Assembly (NCBI GenBank): GCA_009912175.1
Contig: WNDQ01000015.1
Coordinates: 1-64,000, forward strand
DNA length: 64,000 bases
Source of the DNA: Paracidovorax wautersii
GTDB taxonomy: Bacteria > Pseudomonadota > Gammaproteobacteria > Burkholderiales > Burkholderiaceae_C
Reading direction: 5' to 3'
Shown: positions 35,317 to 44,925 of the stretch, piece after piece
Position numbering within the stretch: position 1 is the first letter of the stretch
How the letters are laid out: each line of letters begins with the position of its first letter
Notes under the pieces: model-generated
The model's database searches: none
Told to the model about the DNA's origin: nothing
What the model saw: the letters and a program-made list of their open reading frames with translations, nothing else
Made by a program: the position numbers and the translations under genes

Positions 35317-35640
35317 TCAGGAGGCGTGACCCTGGCAGGCGCCGGCGTTGGGGCGGCCCTTGCACTCGCGCCGCAGCCGCTGCGTGCGTTCGCTCGCACT
35401 TTCACCGCGGTCCTTGAGGAGGCGGACCTTGGCGGCCCTGGACGTCTTCGATTTGGCCTTCGACGCCGCCGCGTGTCCGGCCGTGGTGGGCGGTGAACTG
35501 GCCTGGGCAGTCTGTACACCCGCCAGGGCGCCGGCTGCGACCAGCGTCATGGCGGCGGCGAATACGCGGGCCAGGCTTTTCAGGCGTGGGCGGCGGCCCG
35601 TCGCTGGCGTGGGGGCTAGGTGATCGAGGCGATATGGCAT
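35317..35640 (-). CDS. small exported basic protein, function unknown
   Basis: The 107-residue product has a basic start, a hydrophobic signal segment (VFAAAMTLVAAGALAG, about residues 26-41) with a likely cut near VQTAQASS, and a Lys/Arg/Ala-rich mature part of about 60 residues ending with two Cys (ECKGRPNAGAC). Two cysteines eight apart in a short exported protein suggest a disulfide. No family is recognised. Confidence 0.6.
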   Translation of the reverse strand: MPYRLDHLAPTPATGRRPRLKSLARVFAAAMTLVAAGALAGVQTAQASSPPTTAGHAAASKAKSKTSRAAKVRLLKDRGESASERTQRLRRECKGRPNAGACQGHAS

Positions 35641-35702
35641 GGCGTTGGTCCTCCCTGATGTGTTGTCGTGCCATCATGGTGGGTTGTTCCGAATGCGTTG
35701 CC

Positions 35703-36260
35703 ATGACCGACCTTTTTGCCCCGATTCCCCGGGCGGATGTTCCCGCCTCGTCCTCGCCCCAGGCCGCCATCGAGACCGTGCAGGCCGACTACCACTGCGC
35801 GAGCCACGCGCAGGCCATCGTCGACCTGCTGGACGCCTATGCACGCGACCCCATGGGCGGGGGTGAGCCGCTGAGCGCCGAAACGCGCGAGCACCTCGTG
35901 CCCCGGCTGGCCCAGTTGCCCCACGCGCTGACCCTGCTGGCCTACGCGCCGGCGGGCGATGGGCCGGCCGTGCCCGTCGGTCTGCTCAATGCGTTCATGG
36001 GTTTTTCGACCTTCAAGGCGCAACCGCTGATCAACGTGCACGACGTGGCGGTCCTGCCTGGCCATCGCGGGCGGGGTGTGGGTCGCGCCTTGTTCGCGCA
36101 TCTGGAAACGCTGGCGCGCGAGCGCGGCTGCTGCAAGCTCACGCTGGAGGTGCTGTCGGGCAACCATGTCGCCCAGCAGGCGTACCGGCGCCAGGGCTTC
36201 GCGCCTTACGACCTCGGGCCCGAGGACGGCACGGCGCAGTTCTGGCAGAAGTGGCTGTGA
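35703..36260 (+). CDS. GNAT family N-acetyltransferase
   Basis: From ATG 35703 the 185-residue product shows the GNAT core: a substrate half with VGLLNAFMGFSTF, then VHDVAVLPGHRGRGVGRALF (acetyl-CoA pyrophosphate loop) and the QQAYRRQGFAPYD end strand. It transfers an acetyl group from acetyl-CoA to an unknown amine. The open frame extends upstream to 35493 but overlaps the divergent small exported gene there, so the inner ATG is preferred. Confidence 0.85.
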   Translation: MTDLFAPIPRADVPASSSPQAAIETVQADYHCASHAQAIVDLLDAYARDPMGGGEPLSAETREHLVPRLAQLPHALTLLAYAPAGDGPAVPVGLLNAFMGFSTFKAQPLINVHDVAVLPGHRGRGVGRALFAHLETLARERGCCKLTLEVLSGNHVAQQAYRRQGFAPYDLGPEDGTAQFWQKWL

Positions 36261-36288
36261 GCCGTCGGCGCTGAGTGCAACGGCCACG

Positions 36289-36318
36289 TTCGACGCCCGG
36301 GAGCGCTTGCCGTATAAT
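36289..36318 (+). promoter_or_regulatory. rpsO promoter
   Basis: A perfect TATAAT at 36313-36318 is preceded by TTCGAC at 36289-36294 with 18-base spacing. Transcription would start near 36325, giving a leader of about 95 bases before rpsO. Confidence 0.6.
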
Positions 36319-36327
36319 CTTTCGGTT

Positions 36328-36360
36328 CTGCGTCCAGCTGGCTGTGCTGGCTGGGTGCGG
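36328..36360 (+). promoter_or_regulatory. rpsO leader stem-loop
   Basis: CTGCGTCCAGC (36328-36338) pairs with GCTGGGTGCGG (36350-36360) through eleven pairs including G-U pairs. It starts almost at the predicted transcription start. A 5' stem-loop in the rpsO message could stabilise it or take part in S15 autoregulation; the role is inferred. Confidence 0.45.
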
Positions 36361-36419
36361 AGCCTCACGGCGCGGGGATTTCCCCCTGCGTTCGCCTGTA
36401 GCCCTTCTAGGAAAACACC

Positions 36420-36683
36420 ATGACCCAACTCGACAAGGCAGCCGTCATTGCCGACAACGCACGCGCCGCTGGCGACACTGGCAGCCCCGAAGTCCAAGTC
36501 GCTCTGCTGACCGCCCGCATCAACGAACTGACGCCCCACTTCAAGCAACACGCCAAGGACCACCATGGTCGCCGTGGCCTGCTGCGCATGGTCAGCCGCC
36601 GCCGCAAGCTGCTGGACTACCTGAAGTCCAAGGACGCTGACCGCTACACCGCGCTGATCGCCAAGCTGGGCCTGCGCAAGTAA
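36420..36683 (+). CDS. rpsO: 30S ribosomal protein S15
   Basis: The 87-residue protein has the S15 signature [38 protein letters not shown] and [10 protein letters not shown] near the end. S15 binds 16S rRNA early in small-subunit assembly. It is followed by a terminator and by pnp, the usual proteobacterial order. Confidence 0.97.
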   Translation: MTQLDKAAVIADNARAAGDTGSPEVQVALLTARINELTPHFKQHAKDHHGRRGLLRMVSRRRKLLDYLKSKDADRYTALIAKLGLRK

Positions 36684-36699
36684 GCACCCATTGCACAAG

Positions 36700-36735
36700 A
36701 ACGCCTGAGTTAGCCCGCTAGCTCAGGCGTTTTTT
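36700..36735 (+). terminator. rho-independent terminator after rpsO
   Basis: AACGCCTGAG (36700-36709) pairs with CTCAGGCGTT (36722-36731), with extra TAGC/GCTA pairing in the loop, followed by T residues to 36735. It probably lets rpsO be expressed above pnp with partial readthrough. Confidence 0.85.
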
Positions 36736-36770
36736 ACTTCGGAGCCAGGAACGACGAAGACGCGCTGTGT

Positions 36771-36818
36771 CATTCCACAAGGTTTTGCCCGCCATCGCGG
36801 ACGAGATTTTCTGGAATG
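36771..36818 (+). promoter_or_regulatory. pnp leader stem-loop, candidate RNase III/PNPase autoregulation site
   Basis: CATTCCA (36771-36777) pairs with TGGAATG (36812-36818). Inside, CCGC (36789-36792) and GCGG (36797-36800) close a 4-base loop, with bulged pairing between. It lies 73 bases before the pnp ATG, the position of the double-stranded leader that RNase III and PNPase use for autocontrol in E. coli. Confidence 0.5.
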
Positions 36819-36890
36819 GCATCGTGTTCGAACTTCCACTCCGGCCTTTTCAGGCAAGGACTGCCTGCTCTCTAATCTGGAGTATCGAAG

Positions 36891-39023
36891 ATGAGCCTGT
36901 TCAACAAAGTCACCAAGACCTTCCAATGGGGCCAGCACACCGTCAAGCTGGAAACGGGTGAAGTCGCCCGCCAGGCTTCTGGCGCCGTGCTGGTGGACAT
37001 CGAAGGCACCGTGGTGCTCGCCACCGTGGTCGCGGCCAAGACCGCCAAGGCCGGCCAGGACTTTTTCCCGCTGACCGTCGACTACATCGAGAAGACCTAC
37101 GCCGCCGGCAAGATCCCCGGCAGCTTCTTCAAGCGCGAAGCCAAGCCCAGCGAACTCGAAACCCTGACCAGCCGCCTGATCGACCGCCCGATCCGCCCGC
37201 TGTTCCCCGAGGGTTTCTTCAACGACGTGCACGTGGTCATCCACACCGTCTCGCTCAACCCTGAAGTCGACGCCGACATCGCCGCCATGGTGGGCGTGAG
37301 CGCCGCCCTGTCGATCTCTGGCATCCCGTTCAACGGCCCGATCGGCGCCGCGCGCGTGGGCTATATCAACGGCGAATACGTCCTGAACCCGGGCCAGACC
37401 CAGCGCAAGGACTCGCAGCTCGACCTGGTCGTCGCCGGCACCGAATCGGCCGTACTGATGGTCGAGTCCGAAGCGCAGCAGCTGTCCGAAGACATCATGC
37501 TGGGCGCCGTGGTCTACGGCCATGAACAAAGCCAGGCCGCCATCAACGCCATCCACGAACTGGTGCGCGACGCCGGCAAGCCCGTGTGGGACTGGCAGCC
37601 GCCCGCCAAGGACGAGCCCTTCATCGCCAAGGTCGCTGCCCTGGCCGAAGACAAGCTGCGCGCCGCCTACCAGATCCGCAGCAAGCAGGCCCGCACCCAG
37701 GCCCTGCGCGAGACCACGGCCAGCGTGCTCGCCGCGCTCAAGGAAGAGGGCGTTGAATTCGACGCCGTGAAGGTCGAAGGCCTGCTGTTCGACATCGAAG
37801 CGCGCATCGTGCGCAGCCAGATCCTGGCCGGCGAGCCGCGTATCGACGGCCGCGACACCCGCACCGTGCGCCCCATCGAGATCCGCAACAGCGTGCTGCC
37901 GCGCACCCACGGTTCGGCCCTGTTCACGCGTGGCGAAACCCAGGCGCTGGTCGTGACCACGCTGGGCACCGAACGCGACGCCCAGCGCATCGACGCGCTG
38001 GCTGGCGAGTTCGAAGACCGCTTCCTGTTCCACTACAACATGCCTCCCTTTGCCACCGGCGAAGTCGGCCGCATGGGCTCGACCAAGCGCCGCGAAATCG
38101 GCCACGGCCGCCTGGCCAAGCGCGCGCTCGTCGCCGTGCTGCCGAGCAAGGACGAGTTCCCCTACACCGTGCGCGTGGTCTCCGAGATCACCGAGTCCAA
38201 CGGCTCCTCGTCCATGGCTTCGGTCTGCGGCGGCTGCCTGTCGATGATGGACGCCGGCGTGCCGCTGAAGGCGCACGTGGCCGGCATCGCCATGGGCCTG
38301 ATCAAGGAAGACAACCGTTTTGCCGTGCTGACCGACATCCTGGGCGATGAAGATCACCTGGGCGACATGGACTTCAAGGTGGCCGGCACCGGCAACGGCA
38401 TCACCGCGCTGCAGATGGACATCAAGATCCAGGGCATCACCAAGGAAATCATGCAAGTGGCTCTGGCTCAGGCCAAGGAAGCGCGCCTGCACATCCTGGG
38501 CAAGATGACCGAAGCCCTGGGCGAAGCCAAGGCCGAGGTGTCGAGCTTCGCGCCGCGCCTGTTCAGCTTCAAGATCAACCCCGAGAAGATCCGCGACGTG
38601 ATCGGCAAGGGTGGCTCGACCATCCGCGCGCTGACCGAAGAAACCGGCACACAGATCGACATCGGCGAAGACGGCACCATCACCATCGCCTCCAACGATT
38701 CGGCCAAGGCTGACGAAGCCCGCCGCCGCATCGAGGAAATCACGGCCGAAGCCGAAATCGGCAAGGTCTACGAAGGTGCTGTGGTCAAGATCCTGGACTT
38801 CGGCGCGCTCGTCAATGTGCTGCCCGGCAAGGACGGCCTGCTGCACATCAGCCAGATCGCGCACCAGCGCGTCGAGCGGGTCACCGACTACCTGCAGGAA
38901 GGCCAGATCGTCAAGGTCAAGGTGCTCGAGACCGACGAAAAGGGCCGCATCAAGCTGTCCATGAAGGCGCTGCTCGATCGTCCGGCCCCGGCACCTGCCG
39001 CCGACCACGGCGAGCAGTTCTGA
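36891..39023 (+). CDS. pnp: polyribonucleotide nucleotidyltransferase (PNPase)
   Basis: The 710-residue protein has two RNase PH-like domains around an alpha-helical linker, a KH domain ([20 protein letters not shown], about 560-580) and a C-terminal S1 domain ([20 protein letters not shown]). It degrades RNA 3'-to-5' using phosphate and is part of the degradosome. The ribosome site CTGGAG is 8 bases before the ATG. The length is normal. Confidence 0.97.
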   Translation: MSLFNKVTKTFQWGQHTVKLETGEVARQASGAVLVDIEGTVVLATVVAAKTAKAGQDFFPLTVDYIEKTYAAGKIPGSFFKREAKPSELETLTSRLIDRPIRPLFPEGFFNDVHVVIHTVSLNPEVDADIAAMVGVSAALSISGIPFNGPIGAARVGYINGEYVLNPGQTQRKDSQLDLVVAGTESAVLMVESEAQQLSEDIMLGAVVYGHEQSQAAINAIHELVRDAGKPVWDWQPPAKDEPFIAKVAALAEDKLRAAYQIRSKQARTQALRETTASVLAALKEEGVEFDAVKVEGLLFDIEARIVRSQILAGEPRIDGRDTRTVRPIEIRNSVLPRTHGSALFTRGETQALVVTTLGTERDAQRIDALAGEFEDRFLFHYNMPPFATGEVGRMGSTKRREIGHGRLAKRALVAVLPSKDEFPYTVRVVSEITESNGSSSMASVCGGCLSMMDAGVPLKAHVAGIAMGLIKEDNRFAVLTDILGDEDHLGDMDFKVAGTGNGITALQMDIKIQGITKEIMQVALAQAKEARLHILGKMTEALGEAKAEVSSFAPRLFSFKINPEKIRDVIGKGGSTIRALTEETGTQIDIGEDGTITIASNDSAKADEARRRIEEITAEAEIGKVYEGAVVKILDFGALVNVLPGKDGLLHISQIAHQRVERVTDYLQEGQIVKVKVLETDEKGRIKLSMKALLDRPAPAPAADHGEQF

Positions 39024-39059
39024 GCCTGCCGCGCGTCTGACCTGGCGGGAAAGCTGGCC

Positions 39060-40088
39060 ATGAAAGCCATCGAGATCAGCAGCTACGGCGCGCCTGGCGT
39101 GCTGCAGGTGTGCGACCGCCCCGACCCGGTGGCCGGGCCGGGCGAGGCGCTCGTGCGTGTGGTCGCCTCGGGCGTCAACCGCCCGGACGTGCTGCAGCGC
39201 ACCGGCAACTACCCGGTGCCGCCCGGCGCCTCGGATCTGCCTGGGCTGGAATGCTCGGGCGTGATCGTGGCGGGCGACGAAGCCGCGCTGGCCCAGGCTG
39301 GCCTGAAGCTGGGCGATGCCGTCTGTGCTCTGGTGGCCGGCGGCGCCTACGCCGAGCTGTGCGTCGCGCCGGTCGGCCAGTTGCTGCCCGTGCCCGACGG
39401 CTGGTCCGTGGCCGATGCCGCCACGCTGCCCGAGACCTTCTTCACGGTCTGGAGCAACGTGTTCGAGCGTGGCCGCCTGCAGCCGGGCGAGACCCTGCTG
39501 GTGCAGGGTGGCACCAGCGGCATCGGGGTCACCGCGATCCAGCTGGCCAAGGCCTGGGGCGCGCGCGTCATCGTCACCGCGGGCAGCGACGACAAGTGCC
39601 AGGCCTGCCTGGCGCTGGGTGCTGATCATGTGATCAACTACAAGACCACGGATTTCGCCGAAGCCGTCCAGTCGCTGACCGATGGCCGTGGCGCCGACGT
39701 CATCCTCGACATGGTGGCCGGCGACTACGTGGCGCGCGAGATCGCCTGCCTGGCGGATGACGGCCGGCTGGTCATCATCGCCGTGCAGGGCGGCACCCGC
39801 GCCGAGTTCAATGCCGGCCAGGTGCTGCGCCGGCGCCTGACGATCACGGGCTCGACGCTGCGTCCGCGGCCGGTCGCCTTCAAGGCGGCCATCGCACAGG
39901 CGCTGCGCGAGCACGTCTGGCCGCTGCTGGCGGCCGGCAAGATCCAGCCCATCATTCACAGCCGCTATGCCGCGCTGGAGCCGGGGGACGGCCTGTCCAA
40001 CGGCGCCGCCCGCGCGCATGCGCTGATGGAATCCGGCTCGCACGTCGGCAAGATCGTGCTGGACTGGTCGGTTTCCGTGCCTGTTTGA
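39060..40088 (+). CDS. NAD(P)H quinone oxidoreductase, PIG3-like family
   Basis: The 342-residue zinc-independent medium-chain reductase starts [17 protein letters not shown] and has [20 protein letters not shown] and a Rossmann stretch [22 protein letters not shown] near residue 145, as in the PIG3 (TIGR02824-type) group. No structural zinc Cys cluster is seen. It reduces quinones or related carbonyls with NADPH. It sits between pnp and tpiA, 36 and 25 bases from them. Confidence 0.9.
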   Translation: MKAIEISSYGAPGVLQVCDRPDPVAGPGEALVRVVASGVNRPDVLQRTGNYPVPPGASDLPGLECSGVIVAGDEAALAQAGLKLGDAVCALVAGGAYAELCVAPVGQLLPVPDGWSVADAATLPETFFTVWSNVFERGRLQPGETLLVQGGTSGIGVTAIQLAKAWGARVIVTAGSDDKCQACLALGADHVINYKTTDFAEAVQSLTDGRGADVILDMVAGDYVAREIACLADDGRLVIIAVQGGTRAEFNAGQVLRRRLTITGSTLRPRPVAFKAAIAQALREHVWPLLAAGKIQPIIHSRYAALEPGDGLSNGAARAHALMESGSHVGKIVLDWSVSVPV

Positions 40089-40113
40089 CAACTTTCGAGC
40101 GAGACAACAAGAC

Positions 40114-40869
40114 ATGCCCAAGCCCCTGATCGCCGGCAACTGGAAGATGAACGGCAGCCTGGCCGCCAACGAGGCGCTGTGGCTGGAACTGGCCGCGGGC
40201 CTGGCGGCGGCGGGTGGCACCGGCGCGGCCGATGCCACGCTGTGCGTGCCGGCCGTCTACCTCGACCAGATGCAGGCGCTGCTGGCCAGCAGCGGCGTGG
40301 CGCTGGGCGCGCAGGACGTGTCCGCGCAGGCCTCGGGCGCCTACACCGGCGAGGTGTCGGCCGCCATGCTGCAGGACTTCGGTGTGCGCTACGCCATCGT
40401 CGGCCACTCCGAGCGGCGCCAGTACCACGGCGAAACCAGCGAGGTGGTGGCCGCCAAGGCCCAGGCTGCCCTGGGCGTGGGCATCACCCCCATCGTTTGC
40501 GTCGGCGAGACCCTGGCGCAGCGCGAGGCGGATCAGACGCAGGCCGTCGTGGGTGCCCAGATCGCGGCCGTCGTCGAGCGCCTGGGAGCCGACCTGGCGC
40601 GCATCGTGGTTGCCTACGAGCCCGTCTGGGCCATCGGGACCGGCCGCACGGCCAGCCCGGAGCAGGCGCAGGCGGTGCATGCCGCCCTGCGCGCGCAGCT
40701 CACCGCCGCATTGCCGGCGGCGCAGAACGTGCCGCTGCTCTATGGCGGCAGCATGAATGCCGGCAACGCCGCGTCGTTGCTGGCCCAGCCCGACGTTGAT
40801 GGCGGGCTGATCGGCGGTGCCTCGCTCAAGGCGGCCGACTTTTTGAAGATCATTGCTTGCGCCCAGTGA
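40114..40869 (+). CDS. tpiA: triosephosphate isomerase
   Basis: The 251-residue TIM barrel keeps the catalytic residues: Lys in GNWKMNGS (about 10), His in VGHSERR (about 96), Glu in [12 protein letters not shown] (about 167), and the phosphate loop YGGSM. It interconverts dihydroxyacetone phosphate and glyceraldehyde 3-phosphate. Upstream of secG in the same direction. Confidence 0.97.
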   Translation: MPKPLIAGNWKMNGSLAANEALWLELAAGLAAAGGTGAADATLCVPAVYLDQMQALLASSGVALGAQDVSAQASGAYTGEVSAAMLQDFGVRYAIVGHSERRQYHGETSEVVAAKAQAALGVGITPIVCVGETLAQREADQTQAVVGAQIAAVVERLGADLARIVVAYEPVWAIGTGRTASPEQAQAVHAALRAQLTAALPAAQNVPLLYGGSMNAGNAASLLAQPDVDGGLIGGASLKAADFLKIIACAQ

Positions 40870-40906
40870 AACGGGCGTTTTTGGATACGTTTGAGGAGTT
40901 CTTTCG

Positions 40907-41344
40907 ATGAATGCAGTTCTGACCATCATCTTGGCTGTGCAGTTGCTCACGGCGATCGCCATGGTGGTCCTGATCCTGTTGCAGCAGGGCAAGGGCGCCG
41001 ACATGGGTGCGGCTTTCGGCAGCGGTGCCTCGGGCAGCCTGTTCGGGGCCAGCGGCAGCGCCAATTTCCTGTCGCGCTCGACCGCGGTGCTGGCCACGCT
41101 GTTCCTGGCGGCCACCCTGGCGCTGGCCTACTTCGGCAACCGTCCGGCGCAGCCGGGCTCGTCCGGCAGCGTGCTGGAAAACCACCTGCCGGCCCCCGCG
41201 CCCAAGCCCGCCACGCCGGCTGACCAGATCCCGGGCGCAGCGGCCCCGGCCGCCCCTGCGGCGCCCGCCGCCGACAACTCGGTGCCGGCGCCGGTGCCGG
41301 CCGCGCCGGCAACGGGCGAGAACGGTCAAGCGACAACCAAGTGA
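40907..41344 (+). CDS. secG: protein translocase subunit SecG
   Basis: The 145-residue product has two membrane helices (about residues 3-25 and 52-75) separated by the conserved QQGKGADMGAAFGSGASGSL loop. SecG assists SecYE in protein export. The C-terminal ~65 residues are an Ala/Pro-rich low-complexity tail not found in E. coli SecG, common in betaproteobacteria. It closes the tpiA side before tRNA-Leu. Confidence 0.93.
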   Translation: MNAVLTIILAVQLLTAIAMVVLILLQQGKGADMGAAFGSGASGSLFGASGSANFLSRSTAVLATLFLAATLALAYFGNRPAQPGSSGSVLENHLPAPAPKPATPADQIPGAAAPAAPAAPAADNSVPAPVPAAPATGENGQATTK

Positions 41345-41357
41345 GTTGTTCGGGTAA

Positions 41358-41390
41358 GCGGTCTTGGCAGGACCGCCTGGTTTTTCGGAG
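41358..41390 (+). terminator. probable terminator after secG
   Basis: GCGGTC (41358-41363) and GACCGC (41371-41376) form a short stem, and a run of five T follows after four bases. A TAGAAT box at 41391-41396 right behind it could be the -10 of a promoter serving the tRNA and nuo genes, but no convincing -35 is seen. Confidence 0.5.
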
Positions 41391-41464
41391 TAGAATCTAA
41401 AACTGCTCAGAAAGCCAAATGGCTGTTGGAAACAACAGCCCCTCATGCCATCTGGGTACGACAT

Positions 41465-41549
41465 GCCGTCGTGGTGAAATTGGTAGACACGCTATCTTGA
41501 GGGGGTAGTGGCGAAAGCTGTGCGAGTTCGAGTCTCGCCGACGGCACCA
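41465..41549 (+). tRNA. tRNA-Leu (anticodon GAG)
   Basis: An 85-base class II tRNA with encoded CCA: acceptor GCCGTCG/CGACGGC, D arm TGGTGAAATTGGTAGACA, anticodon stem CTATC/GGTAG with loop TTGAGGG (GAG at 34-36), a variable arm (TGGCGAAAGCTG) and T loop GTTCGAGTC. A GGCTGTT/AACAGCC hairpin lies in the leader at 41421-41440. It sits between secG and nuoA, as in many Burkholderiales. Confidence 0.96.
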
Positions 41550-41616
41550 CATGAATCTCACTGGCAGATTCTCTTATGCGGGAATTCTGCGGGTGACGCG
41601 ATGAAGTAGCTCCCAG

Positions 41617-41976
41617 ATGAACCTCGCGCAATACCTCCCCGTCCTCCTGTTCATCCTGGTCGGTGTGGCAATTGGTGTATTGCCGCAGGTTCTCGGTTAT
41701 GTGCTGGGGCCCAATCGGCCCGACGCGGCCAAGAATTCCCCCTACGAATGCGGTTTTGAGGCGTTTGAAAACGCGCGCATGCAATTCGACGTGCGCTATT
41801 ACCTCGTCGCCATTCTGTTCATTCTTTTCGACCTCGAAATCGCCTTTCTTTTTCCGTGGGCCGTTGCGCTGCACGACGTCGGGATGGCGGGTTTCTGGGG
41901 TGCCATGATTTTTTTGGCCATCCTTGTCGTAGGTTTCGTCTACGAGTGGAAGAAGGGCGCGCTCGACTGGGAATGA
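41617..41976 (+). CDS. nuoA: NADH-quinone oxidoreductase subunit A
   Basis: The 119-residue membrane subunit has three helices and the conserved [21 protein letters not shown] loop between the first two. It is a core hydrophobic subunit near the quinone-binding cavity of complex I. It is first of the 14-gene nuo operon, 67 bases after tRNA-Leu. Confidence 0.96.
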   Translation: MNLAQYLPVLLFILVGVAIGVLPQVLGYVLGPNRPDAAKNSPYECGFEAFENARMQFDVRYYLVAILFILFDLEIAFLFPWAVALHDVGMAGFWGAMIFLAILVVGFVYEWKKGALDWE

Positions 41977-42012
41977 ATTTCTGATCGAGGCGCCGCCAGA
42001 AGAGGAGACACG

Positions 42013-42492
42013 ATGATAGAAGGCGTATTCAAGAAGGGGTTTGTCACCACCAGCTACGACTCGGTGGTGAACTGGGCCAAGACCGGTTCCTTGTGGCCGA
42101 TGACCTTCGGCCTGGCCTGCTGTGCCGTGGAGATGATGCACGCGGCCGCCGCGCGCTACGACATCGGCCGGTTTGGTTCCGAAGTGTTTCGCGCCAGTCC
42201 CCGCCAGGCCGATCTGATGATCGTCGCGGGCACGCTGTGCAACAAGATGGCGCCCGCCCTGCGCAAGGTCTACGACCAGATGTCGGAGCCGCGCTGGGTG
42301 CTGTCCATGGGCTCGTGCGCCAACGGCGGCGGCTACTACCACTACAGCTATTCGGTCGTGCGCGGCTGTGACCGCATCGTGCCGGTCGATGTCTACGTAC
42401 CCGGCTGTCCCCCGACGGCCGAAGCGCTGCTGTACGGCATCATTCAACTGCAGCAGAAGATTCGACGCACCAACACCATCGCCCGAGCCTGA
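42013..42492 (+). CDS. nuoB: NADH-quinone oxidoreductase subunit B
   Basis: The 159-residue subunit holds the terminal cluster N2, with the ligands visible as the CC pair in [12 protein letters not shown] and single Cys in [12 protein letters not shown] and [12 protein letters not shown]. It passes electrons to quinone. A ribosome site AGAGGAG lies before the ATG. Confidence 0.97.
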   Translation: MIEGVFKKGFVTTSYDSVVNWAKTGSLWPMTFGLACCAVEMMHAAAARYDIGRFGSEVFRASPRQADLMIVAGTLCNKMAPALRKVYDQMSEPRWVLSMGSCANGGGYYHYSYSVVRGCDRIVPVDVYVPGCPPTAEALLYGIIQLQQKIRRTNTIARA

Positions 42493-42502
42493 GGTTTTTT
42501 GC

Positions 42503-43111
42503 ATGGCAGATTTTGCAATCCATCCCGAAATCCTCAAGGAACGTGTCGCGGCGGCGCTGGGCGATCAGGCCAAGCGCCTGAGCATCGACCATGGCGAGCT
42601 CACGCTGCAGGTGAGTGCCGAGCACTATCTCGACGCGATGCGCACGCTGCGCGACGCCGCCGACTGCCGTTTTGAACAACTGGTGGATCTGTGCGGCGTG
42701 GACTACTCGAGCTACCGCGATACCGCATGGGAAGGGCCGCGCTTTTGCGTCGTGGTCCACCTGCTGTCCGTGAGCCTGAACCAGCGTGTGCGCGTCAAGG
42801 TGTTCTGCCGTGACGACGACCTGCCCGTGGTGGCATCGGTGGTCGGCCTCTGGGCCTCGGCCAACTGGTTCGAGCGCGAGGCGTTCGACCTGTTCGGCAT
42901 CGTCTTCGAGGGGCATCCCGATCTGCGCCGCATCCTGACGGACTACGGCTTCATCGGCCACCCGTTCCGCAAGGACTTCCCCTTGTCGGGCCATGTCGAG
43001 ATGCGTTACGACGCCGAGCGCCAGCGCGTCATCTACCAGCCGGTCACCATCGAGCCGCGCGAGGTGACGCCGCGCATCATCCGTGAAGAAGACTATGGAG
43101 GCCTGCACTGA
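42503..43111 (+). CDS. nuoC: NADH-quinone oxidoreductase subunit C
   Basis: The 202-residue protein begins [20 protein letters not shown] and has the 30-kDa subunit motif [24 protein letters not shown] in two parts, then [10 protein letters not shown]. It belongs to the hydrophilic arm. It is separate from nuoD here (35-base gap), unlike the fused NuoCD of enterobacteria. The start is placed 10 bases after nuoB. Confidence 0.96.
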   Translation: MADFAIHPEILKERVAAALGDQAKRLSIDHGELTLQVSAEHYLDAMRTLRDAADCRFEQLVDLCGVDYSSYRDTAWEGPRFCVVVHLLSVSLNQRVRVKVFCRDDDLPVVASVVGLWASANWFEREAFDLFGIVFEGHPDLRRILTDYGFIGHPFRKDFPLSGHVEMRYDAERQRVIYQPVTIEPREVTPRIIREEDYGGLH

Positions 43112-43145
43112 AGAAGGCGCCTGTCGTCCTCGAGTGATGTGAATC

Positions 43146-44399
43146 ATGGCAGAGATCAAGAATTACACCCTGAACTTCGGCCCGCAGCATCCGGCCGCGC
43201 ACGGCGTGCTGCGGCTGGTGCTGGAGCTCGACGGCGAGGTCATCCAGCGCGCCGATCCGCACATCGGCCTGCTGCACCGCGCCACCGAAAAGCTGGCCGA
43301 GAACAAGACCTTCATCCAGTCGCTGCCCTACATGGACCGTCTCGACTACGTGTCCATGATGTGCAACGAGCACGCCTACTGCCTGGCCATCGAGAAGCTC
43401 CTGGGCATCGACGTGCCGGTGCGCGCGCAGTACATCCGCGTGATGTTCGCGGAGATCACGCGCATGCTCAACCACCTGATGTGGCTGGGCTCGCACGGCA
43501 ATGACTGCGGCAGCTCGACCATCCTGATCTACGCGTTCCGCGAGCGCGAGGATCTGTTCGACATGTACGAGGCCGTCTCCGGCGCGCGCATGCACGCGGC
43601 CTATTTCCGCCCGGGCGGTGTCTACCGCGACCTGCCCGAGACCATGCCGCAGTACAAGGCCAGCAAGGTCCGCAATGTGCGCGAGATCGCGCGCATGAAC
43701 GAGAACCGCCAGGGCTCGCTGCTGGACTTCATCGACGATTTCACCCAGCGTTTCCCGACCTACCTGGCCGAATACCACACGCTGCTGACCGACAACCGCA
43801 TCTGGAAACAGCGCACCGTCGACATCGGCGTGATCACGCCTGAGCGTGCGCTCAACCTGGGGCTGACGGGGCCGATGCTGCGTGGCTCGGGCATCGCCTG
43901 GGACCTGCGCAAGCAGCAGCCCTACGACGTGTACGACCGCATGGAATTCGACATCCCGGTCGGCAAGACCGGCGACTGCTACGACCGCTACCTGGTGCGC
44001 ATGGAAGAGATGGCGCAGTCCAACCGCATCATCAAGCAGTGCGTGGACTGGCTGCGTGCCAACCCGGGCCCGGTCATCACCGACAACCACAAGGTGGCGC
44101 CGCCGTCGCGCGAATCCATGAAGACCAGCATGGAAGAGCTGATCCACCACTTCAAGCTCTTCACCGAGGGCTTTCGTGTGCCCGAGGGCGAGGCCTATGC
44201 CGCCGTCGAGCATCCCAAGGGCGAGTTCGGCATCTACCTGGTCAGCGACGGTGCCAACAAGCCTTACCGCCTCAAGATCCGCCCGCCGGGGTTCGTGCAC
44301 CTGTCGGCGCTCGACGAGGTGGTCAAGGGTCACATGATCGCCGACGCCGTGGCCATCATCGGCACGATGGACATCGTGTTCGGCGAGATCGACCGATAA
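43146..44399 (+). CDS. nuoD: NADH-quinone oxidoreductase subunit D
   Basis: The 417-residue 49-kDa subunit has the [20 protein letters not shown] start containing the quinone-site His, [12 protein letters not shown], and the C-terminal [19 protein letters not shown]. With NuoB it forms the quinone-binding site. The length is normal. Confidence 0.97.
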   Translation: MAEIKNYTLNFGPQHPAAHGVLRLVLELDGEVIQRADPHIGLLHRATEKLAENKTFIQSLPYMDRLDYVSMMCNEHAYCLAIEKLLGIDVPVRAQYIRVMFAEITRMLNHLMWLGSHGNDCGSSTILIYAFREREDLFDMYEAVSGARMHAAYFRPGGVYRDLPETMPQYKASKVRNVREIARMNENRQGSLLDFIDDFTQRFPTYLAEYHTLLTDNRIWKQRTVDIGVITPERALNLGLTGPMLRGSGIAWDLRKQQPYDVYDRMEFDIPVGKTGDCYDRYLVRMEEMAQSNRIIKQCVDWLRANPGPVITDNHKVAPPSRESMKTSMEELIHHFKLFTEGFRVPEGEAYAAVEHPKGEFGIYLVSDGANKPYRLKIRPPGFVHLSALDEVVKGHMIADAVAIIGTMDIVFGEIDR

Positions 44400-44418
44400 G
44401 GGCAGAGGACGAGACATC

Positions 44419-44925
44419 ATGACCGCCACCACGATTTCCGAGGCCACCCGCGCGCGTTTCGACCGCGAGGTGGCCAAGTACCCGCCCGAGCAGAAACGCT
44501 CGGCGGTGATGGCCCTGCTGTCCATCGTGCAGCAGGAGCAGGGCTGGGTGAGCCCCGAGTCCGAACGCGGCGTGGCCGAGTACCTGGGCCTGCCCACGAT
44601 CGCCGTGCACGAAGTCACGACGTTCTACAACATGTACAACCAGCGGCCGGTGGGCAAGTACAAGCTCAACGTCTGCACCAACCTGCCTTGCAAGCTGCGC
44701 CGCGGCCAGCAGGCGCTGGAGCACCTCGAAAAGAAGCTCGGCATCGGGGTCGGGGACACCACGGCCGACGGCCTGTTCACGCTCTACCCCAGCGAGTGCC
44801 TGGGTGCCTGCGCCGACGCGCCGGTGATGCTGGTCAACGACCGCACCATGTGCAGCTTCATGGAAGACGACAAGCTCGATCAGCTGATCGACGGCTTGCG
44901 CCAAGTCGAAGGGAAGACCGCATGA
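44419..44925 (+). CDS. nuoE: NADH-quinone oxidoreductase subunit E
   Basis: The 168-residue 24-kDa subunit has a thioredoxin-like 2Fe-2S domain: [12 protein letters not shown] and [15 protein letters not shown] supply the four Cys of cluster N1a. It ends in a 4-base overlap with nuoF (ATGA), so these two, which work as a pair in NADH oxidation, are translationally coupled. Confidence 0.96.
   Translation: MTATTISEATRARFDREVAKYPPEQKRSAVMALLSIVQQEQGWVSPESERGVAEYLGLPTIAVHEVTTFYNMYNQRPVGKYKLNVCTNLPCKLRRGQQALEHLEKKLGIGVGDTTADGLFTLYPSECLGACADAPVMLVNDRTMCSFMEDDKLDQLIDGLRQVEGKTA

Noticed and set aside
40084-40089. TTGACA as a -35 box for tpiA
   Set aside because: It overlaps the stop of the upstream gene and no -10 box fits in the 24 bases before the tpiA ATG.
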